Positions 16,715 to 24,799 of a stretch of DNA of 30,907 nucleotides are shown in pieces (position 1 is the stretch's first letter; every line of letters begins with the position of its first letter). Source of the stretch: JBBRMG01 sp038230955. Its GTDB lineage: Bacteria; Patescibacteriota; Doudnabacteria; UBA920. The DNA lies in the NCBI GenBank assembly GCA_038230955.1, contig JBBRMG010000013.1:1-30907 (forward strand). Reading direction: 5' to 3'. The notes under the pieces were generated by a model. That model did not search any database. It was not told the DNA's origin and was given only the letters and a program-made list of their open reading frames with translations. A program made the translations under genes and the position numbers.

Positions 16715-16975
16715 CTACTTTGTCTGCACTTGTCTGCTCGAAGCTTGCAAAAATACTTGTCGCCAACTTTCTGCTTGCTGTTTGAATGCCGGTATAATAC
16801 CAACTACATTCAACGCCCACCCAATAATTAAAATAGCAACGAAAGCACCGATGACTGAACCAAACCCAGTAAGGATTCCTCTAAAAAATGCAGTCCAACT
16901 GCCTCCCGTCTTAATTCTAATAAGTTCAACATTCTGGCTAATTTCCTCTACCTGCTTTTCTATTTCTTCATTCAT
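16715..16975 (-). CDS. Small membrane protein, DUF5665-like
   Basis: The protein has 86 residues from ATG 16975. A short N-terminal helix (NEEIEKQVEEISQNVELI) is followed by one amphipathic/hydrophobic segment, FFRGILTGFGSVIGAFVAIL, running into a second hydrophobic stretch ending at VGIIPAF. The glycine-rich GxxxGxGSxxGA pattern followed by an IP motif is typical of the DUF5665 family of unknown function. The longer frame to 17068 would cover tRNA-Arg and is rejected. Confidence 0.7.
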   Translation of the reverse strand: MNEEIEKQVEEISQNVELIRIKTGGSWTAFFRGILTGFGSVIGAFVAILIIGWALNVVGIIPAFKQQAESWRQVFLQASSRQVQTK

Positions 16976-17006
16976 ACAATTGTTAGTACAATAATGATAG
17001 TAAACT

Positions 17007-17082
17007 TGGTCTCCCTGGAAGGAATCGAACCTCCATCTTCTCCTTAGGACGGAGTAGCTCTGATCCATTGAGCTACAGGGAG
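17007..17082 (-). tRNA. tRNA-Arg(CCT)
   Basis: The acceptor CTCCCTG/CAGGGAG has discriminator A and encoded CCA. The D-arm is GCTC/GAGC. The anticodon stem CTCC/GGAG has loop GTCCTAA, giving anticodon CCT. The closing pair of that stem is an A-A mismatch and position 32 is G. The T-arm is GGAGG/CCTTC. Confidence 0.93.
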
Positions 17083-17137
17083 CGATTTACTGAATTATAC
17101 CATAAACATTGAGTTATTATAAATTAGCATATTATGC

Positions 17138-17143
17138 TACAAT
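17138..17143 (+). promoter_or_regulatory. Extended -10 for the O-antigen-ligase-like gene
   Basis: TACAAT is preceded by TGC (TATGCTACAAT), the extended -10 form. The predicted start lies near 17150, leaving a leader of about 22 nt. Confidence 0.5.
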
Positions 17144-17172
17144 ATTAAGGATTTGTCAATATTTAGTTGCAT

Positions 17173-18486
17173 ATGAAACTGCTTAACCGTCAAAACCTCA
17201 ACACTTTCCTAATTTCTCTCTTAATTGTGAGTGTTTTTATTCCTATTCGCAAGGTTTTTATTACTAACTCCGCTTATATAACTGGTATATTTTCCGATTT
17301 CAGTGCTTTATCTTTATATTTAAGCGATATTTTAGTATTTCTGTTGTTTTTCTTTAACTTTAGAGCTTTTTGGGGGGGGTTTAAACAGCTGACTTGGCCA
17401 AGCCTAATCATAACAGGATCGTTATTTATATTTTGGTTAATTCAAGCCGTTCTAGGCTATCATACCACCCAATATTTAAGTTTTTACTACATAATAAGGG
17501 TTTTAGAGATCTTAATTCTGTATTTAACAATTTCCAAAGTTTCATTTAAGCCATTTCCAGTGCTATCAACCTTTTCAATAATAGGCCTACTGGAGTCAAT
17601 TTTGGCTTTATCTCAATTTTCTATCCAGCATTCTCTCGGGTTATCATTTTTTAAAGAATCTTTATTAGCAATTGATATTCAAGGAGTGGCAAAGATTGTT
17701 TCGCATGGAACGACATTTATTCGCCCATATGGTACGCTTCCCCACCCTAATATTCTGGCCGCTTTTCTTTTCACATCTATATTAATTTCTGTTTATCTTT
17801 CGTTTAGAAAACCAACCCACAAATTGCTATTTTTTTGTGCAGGATTAATTTGCTCTCTAGGGCTACTAATATCTTTTTCTCGCGCTGGCATTATCACTGC
17901 TACTATTTTTGGTGGCATCTTACTAATTACTAGTGCTATAAAAAACAGCAGTGTCAGAAAATCTATTTTAACTTATATTCTGCTATTAAGCTTCGGAATG
18001 ATCATTTTTTCACTTACCATAAAACCCTTTTTGTTAACAAGAGCCACCATTGCTGACCAAGCAATAATGGAAAGAACTTTTTACAATCACATTGGGGTGC
18101 GGATTTTAGAACAGCATCCATTGTCTGGAGTGGGAATTGGAACTAGCCTGTTGCACATGCAACAATTTAGCCCAATCAAACTAAAGCCGTGGCAAATACA
18201 ACCAATCCATAATTACTATTTACTGATGGCGGCAGAATCAGGATTAATAGTCGCTATTATATTCTTGTTATTTATTTTGTGGCATTTAAAAAAACTATTA
18301 CAGTTATATATAAAACGGGGGAGCATGTATCATTTAATGTTACTGTGCATACTTGCTGGTTTTTGTTTTCTCATGTTATTCGATCATTATTTTTATACAA
18401 TCGTGCCTGCGCAAATTCTGTTATGGCTCATACTTGGGCTAGCATTAAAGGAAATTACAGAGGAAACAAAAAAAGCCAGCTCTTAA
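17173..18486 (+). CDS. O-antigen ligase/polymerase-like membrane protein (Wzy/WaaL family)
   Basis: The protein has 437 residues from ATG 17173; a TTG six bases upstream is in frame but less likely. About eleven hydrophobic helices are present. The family region contains LICSLGLLISFSRAGIITAT, the SRAG motif common in this superfamily, then a large outer loop with RILEQHPLSGVGIGT and IQPIHNYYLLMAAESG, which carries the His and Glu expected near the active site. Members join or polymerise undecaprenyl-linked glycans at the outer face of the membrane. No other glycan genes flank it, so the substrate is unknown. Its last codons overlap the terminator of the convergent rlmH gene. Confidence 0.85.
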   Translation: MKLLNRQNLNTFLISLLIVSVFIPIRKVFITNSAYITGIFSDFSALSLYLSDILVFLLFFFNFRAFWGGFKQLTWPSLIITGSLFIFWLIQAVLGYHTTQYLSFYYIIRVLEILILYLTISKVSFKPFPVLSTFSIIGLLESILALSQFSIQHSLGLSFFKESLLAIDIQGVAKIVSHGTTFIRPYGTLPHPNILAAFLFTSILISVYLSFRKPTHKLLFFCAGLICSLGLLISFSRAGIITATIFGGILLITSAIKNSSVRKSILTYILLLSFGMIIFSLTIKPFLLTRATIADQAIMERTFYNHIGVRILEQHPLSGVGIGTSLLHMQQFSPIKLKPWQIQPIHNYYLLMAAESGLIVAIIFLLFILWHLKKLLQLYIKRGSMYHLMLLCILAGFCFLMLFDHYFYTIVPAQILLWLILGLALKEITEETKKASS

Positions 18487-18495
18487 TTAGCTGAC
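18468..18495 (-). terminator. Terminator after rlmH, inside the end of the convergent gene
   Basis: On the minus strand GTCAGCT pairs with AGCTGGC over 7 bp (one U-G) with a 7-nt loop, followed by seven T. It overlaps the last codons of the O-antigen-ligase-like gene. Confidence 0.75.
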
Positions 18496-18511
18496 CAAAC
18501 ATTGTTAGCAA

Positions 18512-18982
18512 CTATTTATGATACTCTTTTTTATTGATTATCGTACATGCTCTATATATTTGTTCTTCCAACAAGACGCGAGCAAAGTTGTGAGTGAAAG
18601 TTAAGGGACTTAACGATATTGTATGATTGGATATCGTATTCAAGGATTCATCCAACCCAGCGCCACTACCAATAACAAAAGTTAGCTCTTGTCCAAGGTT
18701 ACCAATTCGTTCCAAAAAATTAGCAAAGTCTACCGAATTTCTTAGAGTTCCTTTTTCTTGCAGTAAAATAACTATTGAATTGGCTGATAATTGCTTGGTA
18801 ATTACTTCCGCTTCTTTCTTTTTAGCACGACCAATGTCATCCGATGTTTTATATGAAACTTCCGGTAGCTCAACCAACTTCACTTTGGCAAAAGGGGACA
18901 GTCGTTTCAAATATTCTTTCTCTAATTGGACGAAAGCTTCCTCTTTGAACTTACCCAAACAAATTATTTTGATTTTTAACAT
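18512..18982 (-). CDS. rlmH: 23S rRNA pseudouridine-1915 N3-methyltransferase RlmH
   Basis: The protein has 156 residues, the standard length for this SPOUT-class methyltransferase, which modifies helix 69 of 23S rRNA on the 70S ribosome. It begins MLKIKIICLGKFKE. The SAM-binding trefoil knot is seen in ELTFVIGSGAGLDES and in SLSPLTFTHNFARVLLEEQIYRA. The C-terminus ends in KKEYHK, where most members have a Pro-Tyr-His-Lys ending, so one residue of that motif differs. A TATAAT box lies at 19006-19011 on the minus strand. It is convergent with the O-antigen-ligase-like gene. Confidence 0.95.
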   Translation of the reverse strand: MLKIKIICLGKFKEEAFVQLEKEYLKRLSPFAKVKLVELPEVSYKTSDDIGRAKKKEAEVITKQLSANSIVILLQEKGTLRNSVDFANFLERIGNLGQELTFVIGSGAGLDESLNTISNHTISLSPLTFTHNFARVLLEEQIYRACTIINKKEYHK

Positions 18983-19040
18983 GGCATAATATTTACTGAC
19001 ACTATATTATAAGGTACAATAGTCTGGTCAAAATGAATAG

Positions 19041-19114
19041 GGGCTTATAGTAAAGTGGTATTACGCGGCATTCGCATTGCTGAGGCGGGAGTTCGATTCT
19101 CCCTAGGTCCACCA
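19041..19114 (+). tRNA. tRNA-Ala(CGC)
   Basis: The acceptor GGGCTTA/TAGGTCC includes G3-U70, discriminator A and encoded CCA. The anticodon stem CGGCA/TGCTG has loop TTCGCAT, giving anticodon CGC. The T-arm is GGGAG/CTCCC. Confidence 0.94.
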
Positions 19115-19169
19115 AAGAAAAACACTGCAATAAAGTCATGTTTTTTACGGCAAAAAAAAGTAAAAATGC

Positions 19170-19175
19170 TATAAT
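19170..19175 (+). promoter_or_regulatory. Extended -10 giving a leaderless mRNA
   Basis: TGC-TATAAT is followed by 6 nt (AACTCT) and the ATG at 19182, so transcription should begin at the start codon. Confidence 0.6.
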
Positions 19176-19181
19176 AACTCT

Positions 19182-21242
19182 ATGAGAGAGAAATTTTCCC
19201 CATCAGAAGAAATAGAAGCCCAAAGCTTGGAAACTGAGACAGGCACTGACTTTGCATCTCCCTCGGAAAATCTTGATTCGGTCGGGGAAAGGTTGTTCGA
19301 GATCGCAAACTCGGATACAAATAACGAAAGCTCACTGGAGCGAGCTCGAGATAACATCGCAAAGATGGAACAGCATCCCGACTCTATTAATAGTGATCAA
19401 ACCCTCGAATTCATTACTGAAATAGAGGGTGTCAAAATCCTCGACCCAGAACAAAGATCTGTCCTTAGTGCGCTGAGAGAGAAGATCGTATCGAACGCCG
19501 GAAATCTAACGCGCAAATCTGCCTTAGCAGCAGTATTAATGGCGACTGAAATCTTATCTTTTGCCGCCGCCTACGGCCAAAATACAAATAAAGGTGAAGC
19601 AACCAAAGACCCACAAAAACAATCACTAGCTAAAGATGATTTCAACAAACCGGAAGCGTTTCCTATTAAAATTGATGGAAATAAACTAACTATCCCTACC
19701 GGCGCCAAGTCTGAACTGCTGTTCCGTGAAAATATTACCTGGCCGAAATCAGTCAGCGATTTAGGCAAGATGGTACTAGAGCCGATTTCGATCGCTTACA
19801 ATACCACATATGGCAAAGATGACTATTACACCCGATATTTTTTCGGGAATGGTGACAATGACTTTACCCTTGAGGCTGATTTCCCTTACGAGTATGCTCG
19901 GCAGTTCGACAATGCAACTCCAATCGAAAAAGAAGCCATGGAACAAAAGATGAGAGACAGCGCTAAGGCAATGTTCGCCGAGTTATTGCCACAGCTTTAT
20001 GGTTACTCCTTTTTCTCCACCGATGAGTTTCAACAAAAAGCCGGTGAGCTAAGGGGTAACGCCACCATAAAACAGGCGGAGGTGACTGGTTATGCTTCCG
20101 GCGAATCCGACAACAAACTAGATGCCAATGACCCTCGCAACCTGAACTTGTCAGGATTGCGCGCCGAAAATGCCGCCAAAGTTTTGCAAAAGATGTTCCA
20201 GGAACAAAATATTCAAGTCGGAGAAATTGGCCATAAGGCAGGAGGCGAAATTCATTTAAACCAACAAGAGCGGGTAGATTTACTGAAGGAATCTCACGAA
20301 TTAAAGATCGGGCCTAACGGGCCAGAGGACAAACAAATAACCCATCTGATTGAACGCTACAACGCCGGGCAAATAAATCACACGGAGGCCGAAGTCGTTC
20401 TGAAACAAATCGTGGGCGGCAAACGCAAAGTTGCAGTCAATATTGAGGTGGGAGATAAGTCGGGAACTATCGTCATACCATTCCCCCTACTTCTTGGACT
20501 GCTGCTTCTCGTAGGAAAAACCTTTATAGAAGACCCGTTCAGCGACGAGCGGACAGGCGGAAAAGTAAATGAACTATACGCTCACTTCATCTCGCGAAAA
20601 GAAGATGGCAACGAGGAAGGTTCTGATATCGAAACAGAAATTGACAAAGCGATTAACCCTTCGTTCCTACGCAAGTGGTCAGTAGAAAAAGTGGATCGAA
20701 AAGATCGAATCAAAGGATTCTCGGACGAAGCAGAAAATAGCGACGCAGTTCGCGATGCTATTATTGAAAATTCCAACCATCGATCCAGCAAGAAACGCGC
20801 TCCAAAAATCAGAGCAGAGCTGGAATTAAATCCTGAAGCCACAATGGAAGATCGAGTAGGATCTTTGGGATTTTTCGTTGACCGCTATCTTCGTATGACT
20901 CCAACTGTAGTCAATCAGACGCGCCCGCATTCAGGGACCATCACCGATATGGTCAATGTTTATAACGATCCTGAAGCCATGGCCGAGCTTTTGCAACGAA
21001 TCGCCATTCCCCAAGAAAACCAACAGAAGGTACCTGCGTTTGACTTGTCAGATCACCGCATCCGATTTGAAATGAGCGGAATAAAACCAAGTCAGATTTA
21101 CGGCTACGATAAAAATCGCCGGAAATCTGTCACTCACTGCTATGTATCGATAGAAAGGTACAAAGGAGTGTATAAAATAGATAAAGATAAACTGGCTGTA
21201 ATTTCCGACCAGTACCGTGAAAAAATAAAAACCACCGAGTAG
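19182..21242 (+). CDS. Large two-helix protein with OmpA-like segment, function unknown
   Basis: The protein has 686 residues. An acidic cytoplasmic N-terminus (1-110) precedes membrane helix 1 at about 113-131 (KSALAAVLMATEILSFAAAY). A central domain of about 300 residues follows, then helix 2 at about 429-449 (GTIVIPFPLLLGLLLLVGKT) and a charged C-terminal domain of about 235 residues. Within the central domain, residues 296-348 (VTGYASGES, then NLNLSGLRAENAAKVLQ) follow the beta-alpha layout and the N-x-x-LS-x-x-RA pattern of OmpA-like peptidoglycan-binding domains. The central part may therefore contact the cell wall while both ends face the cytoplasm. I do not recognise the rest. It is a single gene with its own leaderless promoter and terminator. 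Its codons look more GC-rich than those of its neighbours. Confidence 0.75.
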   Translation: MREKFSPSEEIEAQSLETETGTDFASPSENLDSVGERLFEIANSDTNNESSLERARDNIAKMEQHPDSINSDQTLEFITEIEGVKILDPEQRSVLSALREKIVSNAGNLTRKSALAAVLMATEILSFAAAYGQNTNKGEATKDPQKQSLAKDDFNKPEAFPIKIDGNKLTIPTGAKSELLFRENITWPKSVSDLGKMVLEPISIAYNTTYGKDDYYTRYFFGNGDNDFTLEADFPYEYARQFDNATPIEKEAMEQKMRDSAKAMFAELLPQLYGYSFFSTDEFQQKAGELRGNATIKQAEVTGYASGESDNKLDANDPRNLNLSGLRAENAAKVLQKMFQEQNIQVGEIGHKAGGEIHLNQQERVDLLKESHELKIGPNGPEDKQITHLIERYNAGQINHTEAEVVLKQIVGGKRKVAVNIEVGDKSGTIVIPFPLLLGLLLLVGKTFIEDPFSDERTGGKVNELYAHFISRKEDGNEEGSDIETEIDKAINPSFLRKWSVEKVDRKDRIKGFSDEAENSDAVRDAIIENSNHRSSKKRAPKIRAELELNPEATMEDRVGSLGFFVDRYLRMTPTVVNQTRPHSGTITDMVNVYNDPEAMAELLQRIAIPQENQQKVPAFDLSDHRIRFEMSGIKPSQIYGYDKNRRKSVTHCYVSIERYKGVYKIDKDKLAVISDQYREKIKTTE

Positions 21243-21254
21243 GCGGTTTTTATT
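21227..21254 (+). terminator. Terminator overlapping the stop of the OmpA-like gene
   Basis: AAAAACC-A-CC pairs with GG-C-GGTTTTT around a GAGTA loop that contains part of the stop codon. The T tract is TTTTTATT. Confidence 0.7.
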
Positions 21255-21286
21255 ATCGGTTTTCGATTTTGTATTGTGCTGCTAAA

Positions 21287-21535
21287 TTAAAACTTCACTA
21301 TCTGCGAGAACCAGCGTTCTAAATAATGCGAATTTACATTTGTATAATATAGAGCAAATACGGCCGCTAGAAAAATAGCATTCACAATAAGCACGCGCAG
21401 TAAGTCGTGTTTTATGATTCGATATTCATCTTCCAAGCCGTGACCGGACAATGCGGCGATAGACGAAGTAGAAGAGTACCCGGCAAATGATGAGGATGAT
21501 TGTTTGCGCCTTTTTTGTAATTTATTCTTAGACAT
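21287..21535 (-). CDS. Small single-pass membrane protein, hypothetical
   Basis: The protein has 82 residues. A basic, Ser-rich N-terminus (KNKLQKRRKQSSSS) is followed by a short soluble stretch (LEDEYRIIKHDLLR). One membrane helix (VLIVNAIFLAAVFALYYTN) and a short tail end the protein. The basic end suggests an inside N-terminus. It is divergent from the DUF4446 gene. I do not recognise a family, and no function is assigned. Confidence 0.55.
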   Translation of the reverse strand: MSKNKLQKRRKQSSSSFAGYSSTSSIAALSGHGLEDEYRIIKHDLLRVLIVNAIFLAAVFALYYTNVNSHYLERWFSQIVKF

Positions 21536-21625
21536 ATTGAAAAATATTGTTTAACTTAGTAAAAATATAGTAGCACTTTTCAGCATTTGAAAGCAAGCCC
21601 CCAGAAGTGCTACAATGCCGATACT

Positions 21626-22111
21626 ATGCAAGGCAATCAAATTATTATCATCAGTCTAATAGTTAGCGGAATAAGCATTATTATCGCAACCGTCAGTCTG
21701 ATTGCAGCAGTGAGAGTCCGCCAATGGAGAACCCTATTCCAGACGGACCATCAACCAGACAACCTGGAAGATATTATTGTCAGCATTACAAAAAAAATTG
21801 AAGCGCTTGAAGTTGGCCAAACGGAACATGAGAATCAAATTAACAAAATTTTTAACACTCTCTCCCACGCCATACAACATGTTGGTATTGTGCGGTTCAA
21901 TTCTTTAGCTGATGAAGGGGGGAATTTAAGCTTTGCGCTAGCACTACTAGATGAACATAAAACTGGGGCAGTGCTAACAAGTTTGTATGGTCGCCAAGGG
22001 AATCGTCTCTACACAAAAAAAATTATCGAAGGAGTTGGGGAGACAGGTTTGAATGAAGAAGAACAAAACGCGCTGTTCCAAGCTTTGGCTCAGCACAATT
22101 CTAAAAAATAA
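21626..22111 (+). CDS. DUF4446 family membrane-anchored protein
   Basis: The protein has 161 residues from ATG 21626, chosen because the TACAAT at 21611-21616 lies 9 nt upstream. A start at 21587 would fall before that promoter. An N-terminal membrane helix (IIIISLIVSGISIIIATVSL) is followed by a short coiled region. The DUF4446 core is HVGIVRFNSLADEGGNLSF, then ALALLDEHKTGAVLTSLYGR and a C-terminal Glu-rich segment. The family is widespread, and its molecular role is unknown. Bactofilin follows 37 nt downstream, so the two are probably co-transcribed. Confidence 0.88.
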   Translation: MQGNQIIIISLIVSGISIIIATVSLIAAVRVRQWRTLFQTDHQPDNLEDIIVSITKKIEALEVGQTEHENQINKIFNTLSHAIQHVGIVRFNSLADEGGNLSFALALLDEHKTGAVLTSLYGRQGNRLYTKKIIEGVGETGLNEEEQNALFQALAQHNSKK

Positions 22112-22148
22112 AAACGGAGTCAATCAATCAAGTTAAGAAAGGAATTAT

Positions 22149-22535
22149 ATGGACAAAGATATGATGAACGACGCAGCAGAAACTGTAGTAGGCCCATCAG
22201 TTAAAATTCAGGGTGACTTAAACTCCGAGGGGAACATTCGCATCGAAGGGTCTGTTGCCGGTAAAGTCAAAACCAGTCAAAACGTAATGGTAGGTGAGTC
22301 TGCCAAAATCGCAGCCGATATTAACGCTGGTAGCGCTACTTTGGCCGGGGAAGTGCAGGGAAATCTAAAAATTAGCGGTAATTTAATTTTGCAAAGTACT
22401 GCCCGTGTAAACGGCGATATTACTTGCGCGATTCTACGAGTTGAAGATGGAGCTCAGTTTACTGGCAAATGTACTATGGGTGGTGCACCTGTGGCGGCCG
22501 GCAAAGTCAAACCAGAGCCAGAACTAGAACAATAA
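22149..22535 (+). CDS. Bactofilin (polymer-forming cytoskeletal protein)
   Basis: The protein has 128 residues. The core (about 17-110) shows the repeating beta-helix of bactofilins: VKIQGDLNSEGNIRIEGSVA, then VMVGESAKIAADINAGSATLAG, NLKISGNLILQSTARVNGDI and a final IL-R-VEDGAQFTGKCTMGG turn. Both termini are short and disordered. Bactofilins assemble without nucleotide into filaments that position cell-wall and other envelope functions. A purine-rich AAGGAATT lies 5-10 nt before the ATG as ribosome binding site. It lies between DUF4446 and the DAGK-like gene in a plus-strand operon. Confidence 0.95.
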   Translation: MDKDMMNDAAETVVGPSVKIQGDLNSEGNIRIEGSVAGKVKTSQNVMVGESAKIAADINAGSATLAGEVQGNLKISGNLILQSTARVNGDITCAILRVEDGAQFTGKCTMGGAPVAAGKVKPEPELEQ

Positions 22536-22562
22536 TTTTAGGGCAAGAAAGACTAGCGTAGT

Positions 22563-23405
22563 ATGTACTACTACATTCTTGACCCCAACCACTTAGACCA
22601 GGCAACGTTCGAACGCAAACACGTGGAACTGCAAGGTCTGTTAGCGGAGTTTAAAATTACCGGCGAAATTGGCCGAGTGACTTCATTGCGGTCCATTCAA
22701 GATTTAGTAGAGACCGCCAGCGACCGCGGTGTAAAAACTTTAATTGCTTGCGGCACAGATGACACGTTTAACTTAATGTTATCAGCTTTGCATGGCCGCG
22801 ACTTCACGCTTGGATTCATTCCACTCGATGACACGTCGTACTTATCCCGCATACTCGGACTAGACAGCATCCACACCGCTGTAAAAACAATTGCCGCTCG
22901 ACGCATTGAAAAAATCGATTTAGCCATAATGGGGCAAACTTATTTTATTAGCTACGTGGAATTCGGCATTATTGCCTCGAAGCTGAAAAATCTCAGTTGG
23001 TGGAATAGTATGAAAGCTCTAAATATACCGAAACACTCAATTACTATCCGGATTGATAATTCCTACACTATGGAAATTGATTGTCTCGGCGGAATGGTAG
23101 CTAACACACGCTCGACTAGCTCTAAAGATATGAGCATTGCTAACCCAACCGATGGTTTCTTAGATTTACTTATTTTAGAAAAATTAGGACGGCTCGATAT
23201 TGGCCGCTACAAAGATTTAATTGCTGAAGGATTACTAGAACAAATTCCTGGAACATCTGTCATTAAATGTCGCAAAGTCGAATTCCTGGAACCGCGGGGC
23301 ATGGGCCTAACTATGGCGGGACGAGTTTTCGCCAAAATGCCTACCAGCATAGAAATAATTCCGTTGCGGCTGCGCTTAATAGTAGGGAAGGCCCGGACGT
23401 TTTAA
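22563..23405 (+). CDS. YegS/diacylglycerol-kinase-like protein with altered nucleotide motif
   Basis: The protein has 280 residues with the two-domain layout of YegS/DgkB lipid kinases. The N-terminal alpha/beta domain contains GVKTLIACGTDDTFNLMLSA, where family members have a GGDGT loop. This is followed by TLGFIPLDDTSYLSRILGLD, where members have GTxNDxA, so both nucleotide motifs are changed. The C-terminal beta domain is visible in IDLAIMGQTYFISYVEFGI and NPTDGFLDLLIL. It may be a divergent kinase or an inactive relative. The last codons (GKARTF and the stop) fall in a 21-bp sequence repeated at 24800-24820. Confidence 0.78.
   Translation: MYYYILDPNHLDQATFERKHVELQGLLAEFKITGEIGRVTSLRSIQDLVETASDRGVKTLIACGTDDTFNLMLSALHGRDFTLGFIPLDDTSYLSRILGLDSIHTAVKTIAARRIEKIDLAIMGQTYFISYVEFGIIASKLKNLSWWNSMKALNIPKHSITIRIDNSYTMEIDCLGGMVANTRSTSSKDMSIANPTDGFLDLLILEKLGRLDIGRYKDLIAEGLLEQIPGTSVIKCRKVEFLEPRGMGLTMAGRVFAKMPTSIEIIPLRLRLIVGKARTF
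23385..23405 (+). repeat. 21-bp direct repeat, left copy
   Basis: The sequence from GGGAAGGCCC to GTTTTAA forms the last six codons and stop of the DAGK-like gene. An identical 21-bp copy occurs at 24800-24820. Confidence 0.9.
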
Positions 23406-23410
23406 CTAGG

Positions 23411-23452
23411 TTTTAAAAAAGAAAAAAGAACGGGCTATAATGCTCGTTCTTT
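23411..23452 (-). terminator. Terminator of the 94-aa gene, overlapping its C-terminus
   Basis: AAAGAACG pairs with CGTTCTTT, with an inner GC pair and an ATTATA loop. It is followed on the minus strand by TTTTTTCTTTTTT. The stop codon of the gene lies within the hairpin. On the plus strand it may also slow the upstream operon. Confidence 0.75.
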
Positions 23453-23719
23453 GTGTGGTATGGATACTTCCCCAATGAAATAACTTATCGGCATGGAAGT
23501 ATCTAAGACAATGTTGATGCAATCATCGCAATGAGGAGAGTGGCAAAACGATTTTTCAACCATGTCATTCTGATCTAAAACTCGAATGGATCCAGGGATT
23601 TTTGAAAACCCAAAATTTTCCTTTACATCCTCAAGAATAAACTCAAGAGATGATCCAGCAAAATAAGCATAGGTTCCATTGATCGTTTCAAACTCGACAA
23701 AAATAACTTCTTTACACAT
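23435..23719 (-). CDS. Hypothetical 94-residue protein
   Basis: This is a small soluble protein starting MCKEVIFVEFETINGTYAYF. It has an alternating beta-alpha pattern and a cysteine-rich segment CHSPHCDDC near residue 59, which could bind a metal. A clear Shine-Dalgarno GGAGGA lies 10 nt before the ATG, unlike most genes nearby, and a strong terminator overlaps its end. It is divergent from the TrmB-type regulator and shares the intergenic region, so it may be a target of that regulator. I do not recognise the family. Confidence 0.65.
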   Translation of the reverse strand: MCKEVIFVEFETINGTYAYFAGSSLEFILEDVKENFGFSKIPGSIRVLDQNDMVEKSFCHSPHCDDCINIVLDTSMPISYFIGEVSIPHKERAL

Positions 23720-23848
23720 TTGAATTTATCCTCCAGATTTTGATTTTGTGGTTGAGCCTGACCCACGAACAAAACTATCTTTGCGGGATAAGCCCGCAGG
23801 TTAGCCCCAAGTCATATTGTCTTGTCATTTCGACATTCTCTATGACCA

Positions 23849-23877
23849 TTGACAATAGCACAAATAAATATTATAAT
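23849..23877 (+). promoter_or_regulatory. Consensus promoter of the TrmB-type regulator
   Basis: A perfect TTGACA (23849-23854), a 17-nt spacer and a perfect TATAAT (23872-23877) predict a start near 23884. The leader would be about 42 nt. Confidence 0.85.
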
Positions 23878-23883
23878 ATAGAG

Positions 23884-23901
23884 TGTCGTAGATTTGCGAC
23901 A
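23884..23901 (+). promoter_or_regulatory. Putative operator at the transcription start of the TrmB-type gene
   Basis: The inverted repeat TGTCG-8 nt-CGACA begins at the predicted +1. A repressor bound here would block its own promoter, so autoregulation is inferred. A hairpin in the leader is the alternative reading. Confidence 0.45.
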
Positions 23902-23925
23902 ACATAAACTTTTAACCCTTATTGT

Positions 23926-24747
23926 ATGCTGGAAAATATATTCAGTTCTCTTGGTTTAGCCCCTGAAGAAGCCAAAATCTATGCTGTTTTGTTGGAAACC
24001 GGACCCATTCATGCTGGAGCTTTAGCTAAGAAAATTGGTGTGCCCCGTTCTTCTTTGTATGGCTTTTTAAGACGTTTACAAGACCACAACTTAGTTGTCG
24101 AAGGACAAAAAGCGGGAATAAAAACTTTTAGCGCGGAAACACCGGAAAAAATTAACCTGCTGTTCCGTCAGCGCCAAGAAGCTTTGGCCAAAAGTCAAAA
24201 CGACTTTAAAGCTTTGCTCCCAGACTTAGCGCAAAAAAAATCTGGCCGGTTAGTAACTCCTAAAGTCCAATTGTTTGAAGGTGCGGAAGGTTTAAAGAAT
24301 GCTTTAAAAGACATGCTCCTCTACTACGATATGGAAACTCTAGCATTATGGCCCATCCAGTCCATGATAGACATCCTTTCCCCTGACTTTTTTCGTTATC
24401 TAAACAAAGAGCGGATAAAAAACAATTTATATACTCGAGCAATTTGGCCAGAAACTAAATCCGTAAGCATTTCCGAACACCCTTATTTGGGAACTGGCGA
24501 AGAATTCAAGCGAAATATTCGCACTGCACCAACCGGCATGGACTTTTCCATGGGCTACTGGATTTACGGCAACCGAGCAGTATTTATATCGTCTCGTAAA
24601 GAAAGTTTTGGTTTTATTATAGAAAGCGAAGAACTCATAGAGATGTTAAAATCCCAATTTGAAATTGTTTGGCAGTTATCTAAACCGCTGAAAGCTAGTC
24701 CCCAAGATAGCGCCGCATTTTTGAAAGAGCTAGAGCAGTATAAGTAA
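23926..24747 (+). CDS. TrmB-family transcriptional regulator
   Basis: The protein has 273 residues. The N-terminal winged helix (about 5-70) starts LGLAPEEAKIYAVLLETGPI and contains AGALAKKIGVPRSSLYGFLR as recognition region. It is followed by a Lys/Gln-rich coiled segment (about 75-110, RQRQEALAKSQNDF). The effector part (about 115-245, starting VQLFEGAEGLKNALKDML) resembles the sensor-like domain of TrmB proteins that in other organisms bind sugars or other ligands. It is driven by a consensus promoter with an inverted repeat at +1. The gene is divergent from the 94-aa gene, and both lie between two 21-bp direct repeats. The ligand is unknown. Confidence 0.9.
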   Translation: MLENIFSSLGLAPEEAKIYAVLLETGPIHAGALAKKIGVPRSSLYGFLRRLQDHNLVVEGQKAGIKTFSAETPEKINLLFRQRQEALAKSQNDFKALLPDLAQKKSGRLVTPKVQLFEGAEGLKNALKDMLLYYDMETLALWPIQSMIDILSPDFFRYLNKERIKNNLYTRAIWPETKSVSISEHPYLGTGEEFKRNIRTAPTGMDFSMGYWIYGNRAVFISSRKESFGFIIESEELIEMLKSQFEIVWQLSKPLKASPQDSAAFLKELEQYK

Positions 24748-24799
24748 CTCGATCTTAGTTTAATTCAATAATTGATAAAAATTTTTACTCTTTTTCTCG

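Noticed and set aside
16976..17068. Longer N-terminus for the DUF5665-like protein
   Set aside because: It would translate through tRNA-Arg(CCT).
17167..17172. TTG start for the O-antigen-ligase-like gene
   Set aside because: ATG two codons later gives a basic N-terminus (MKLLNRQN) and is the more usual start codon.
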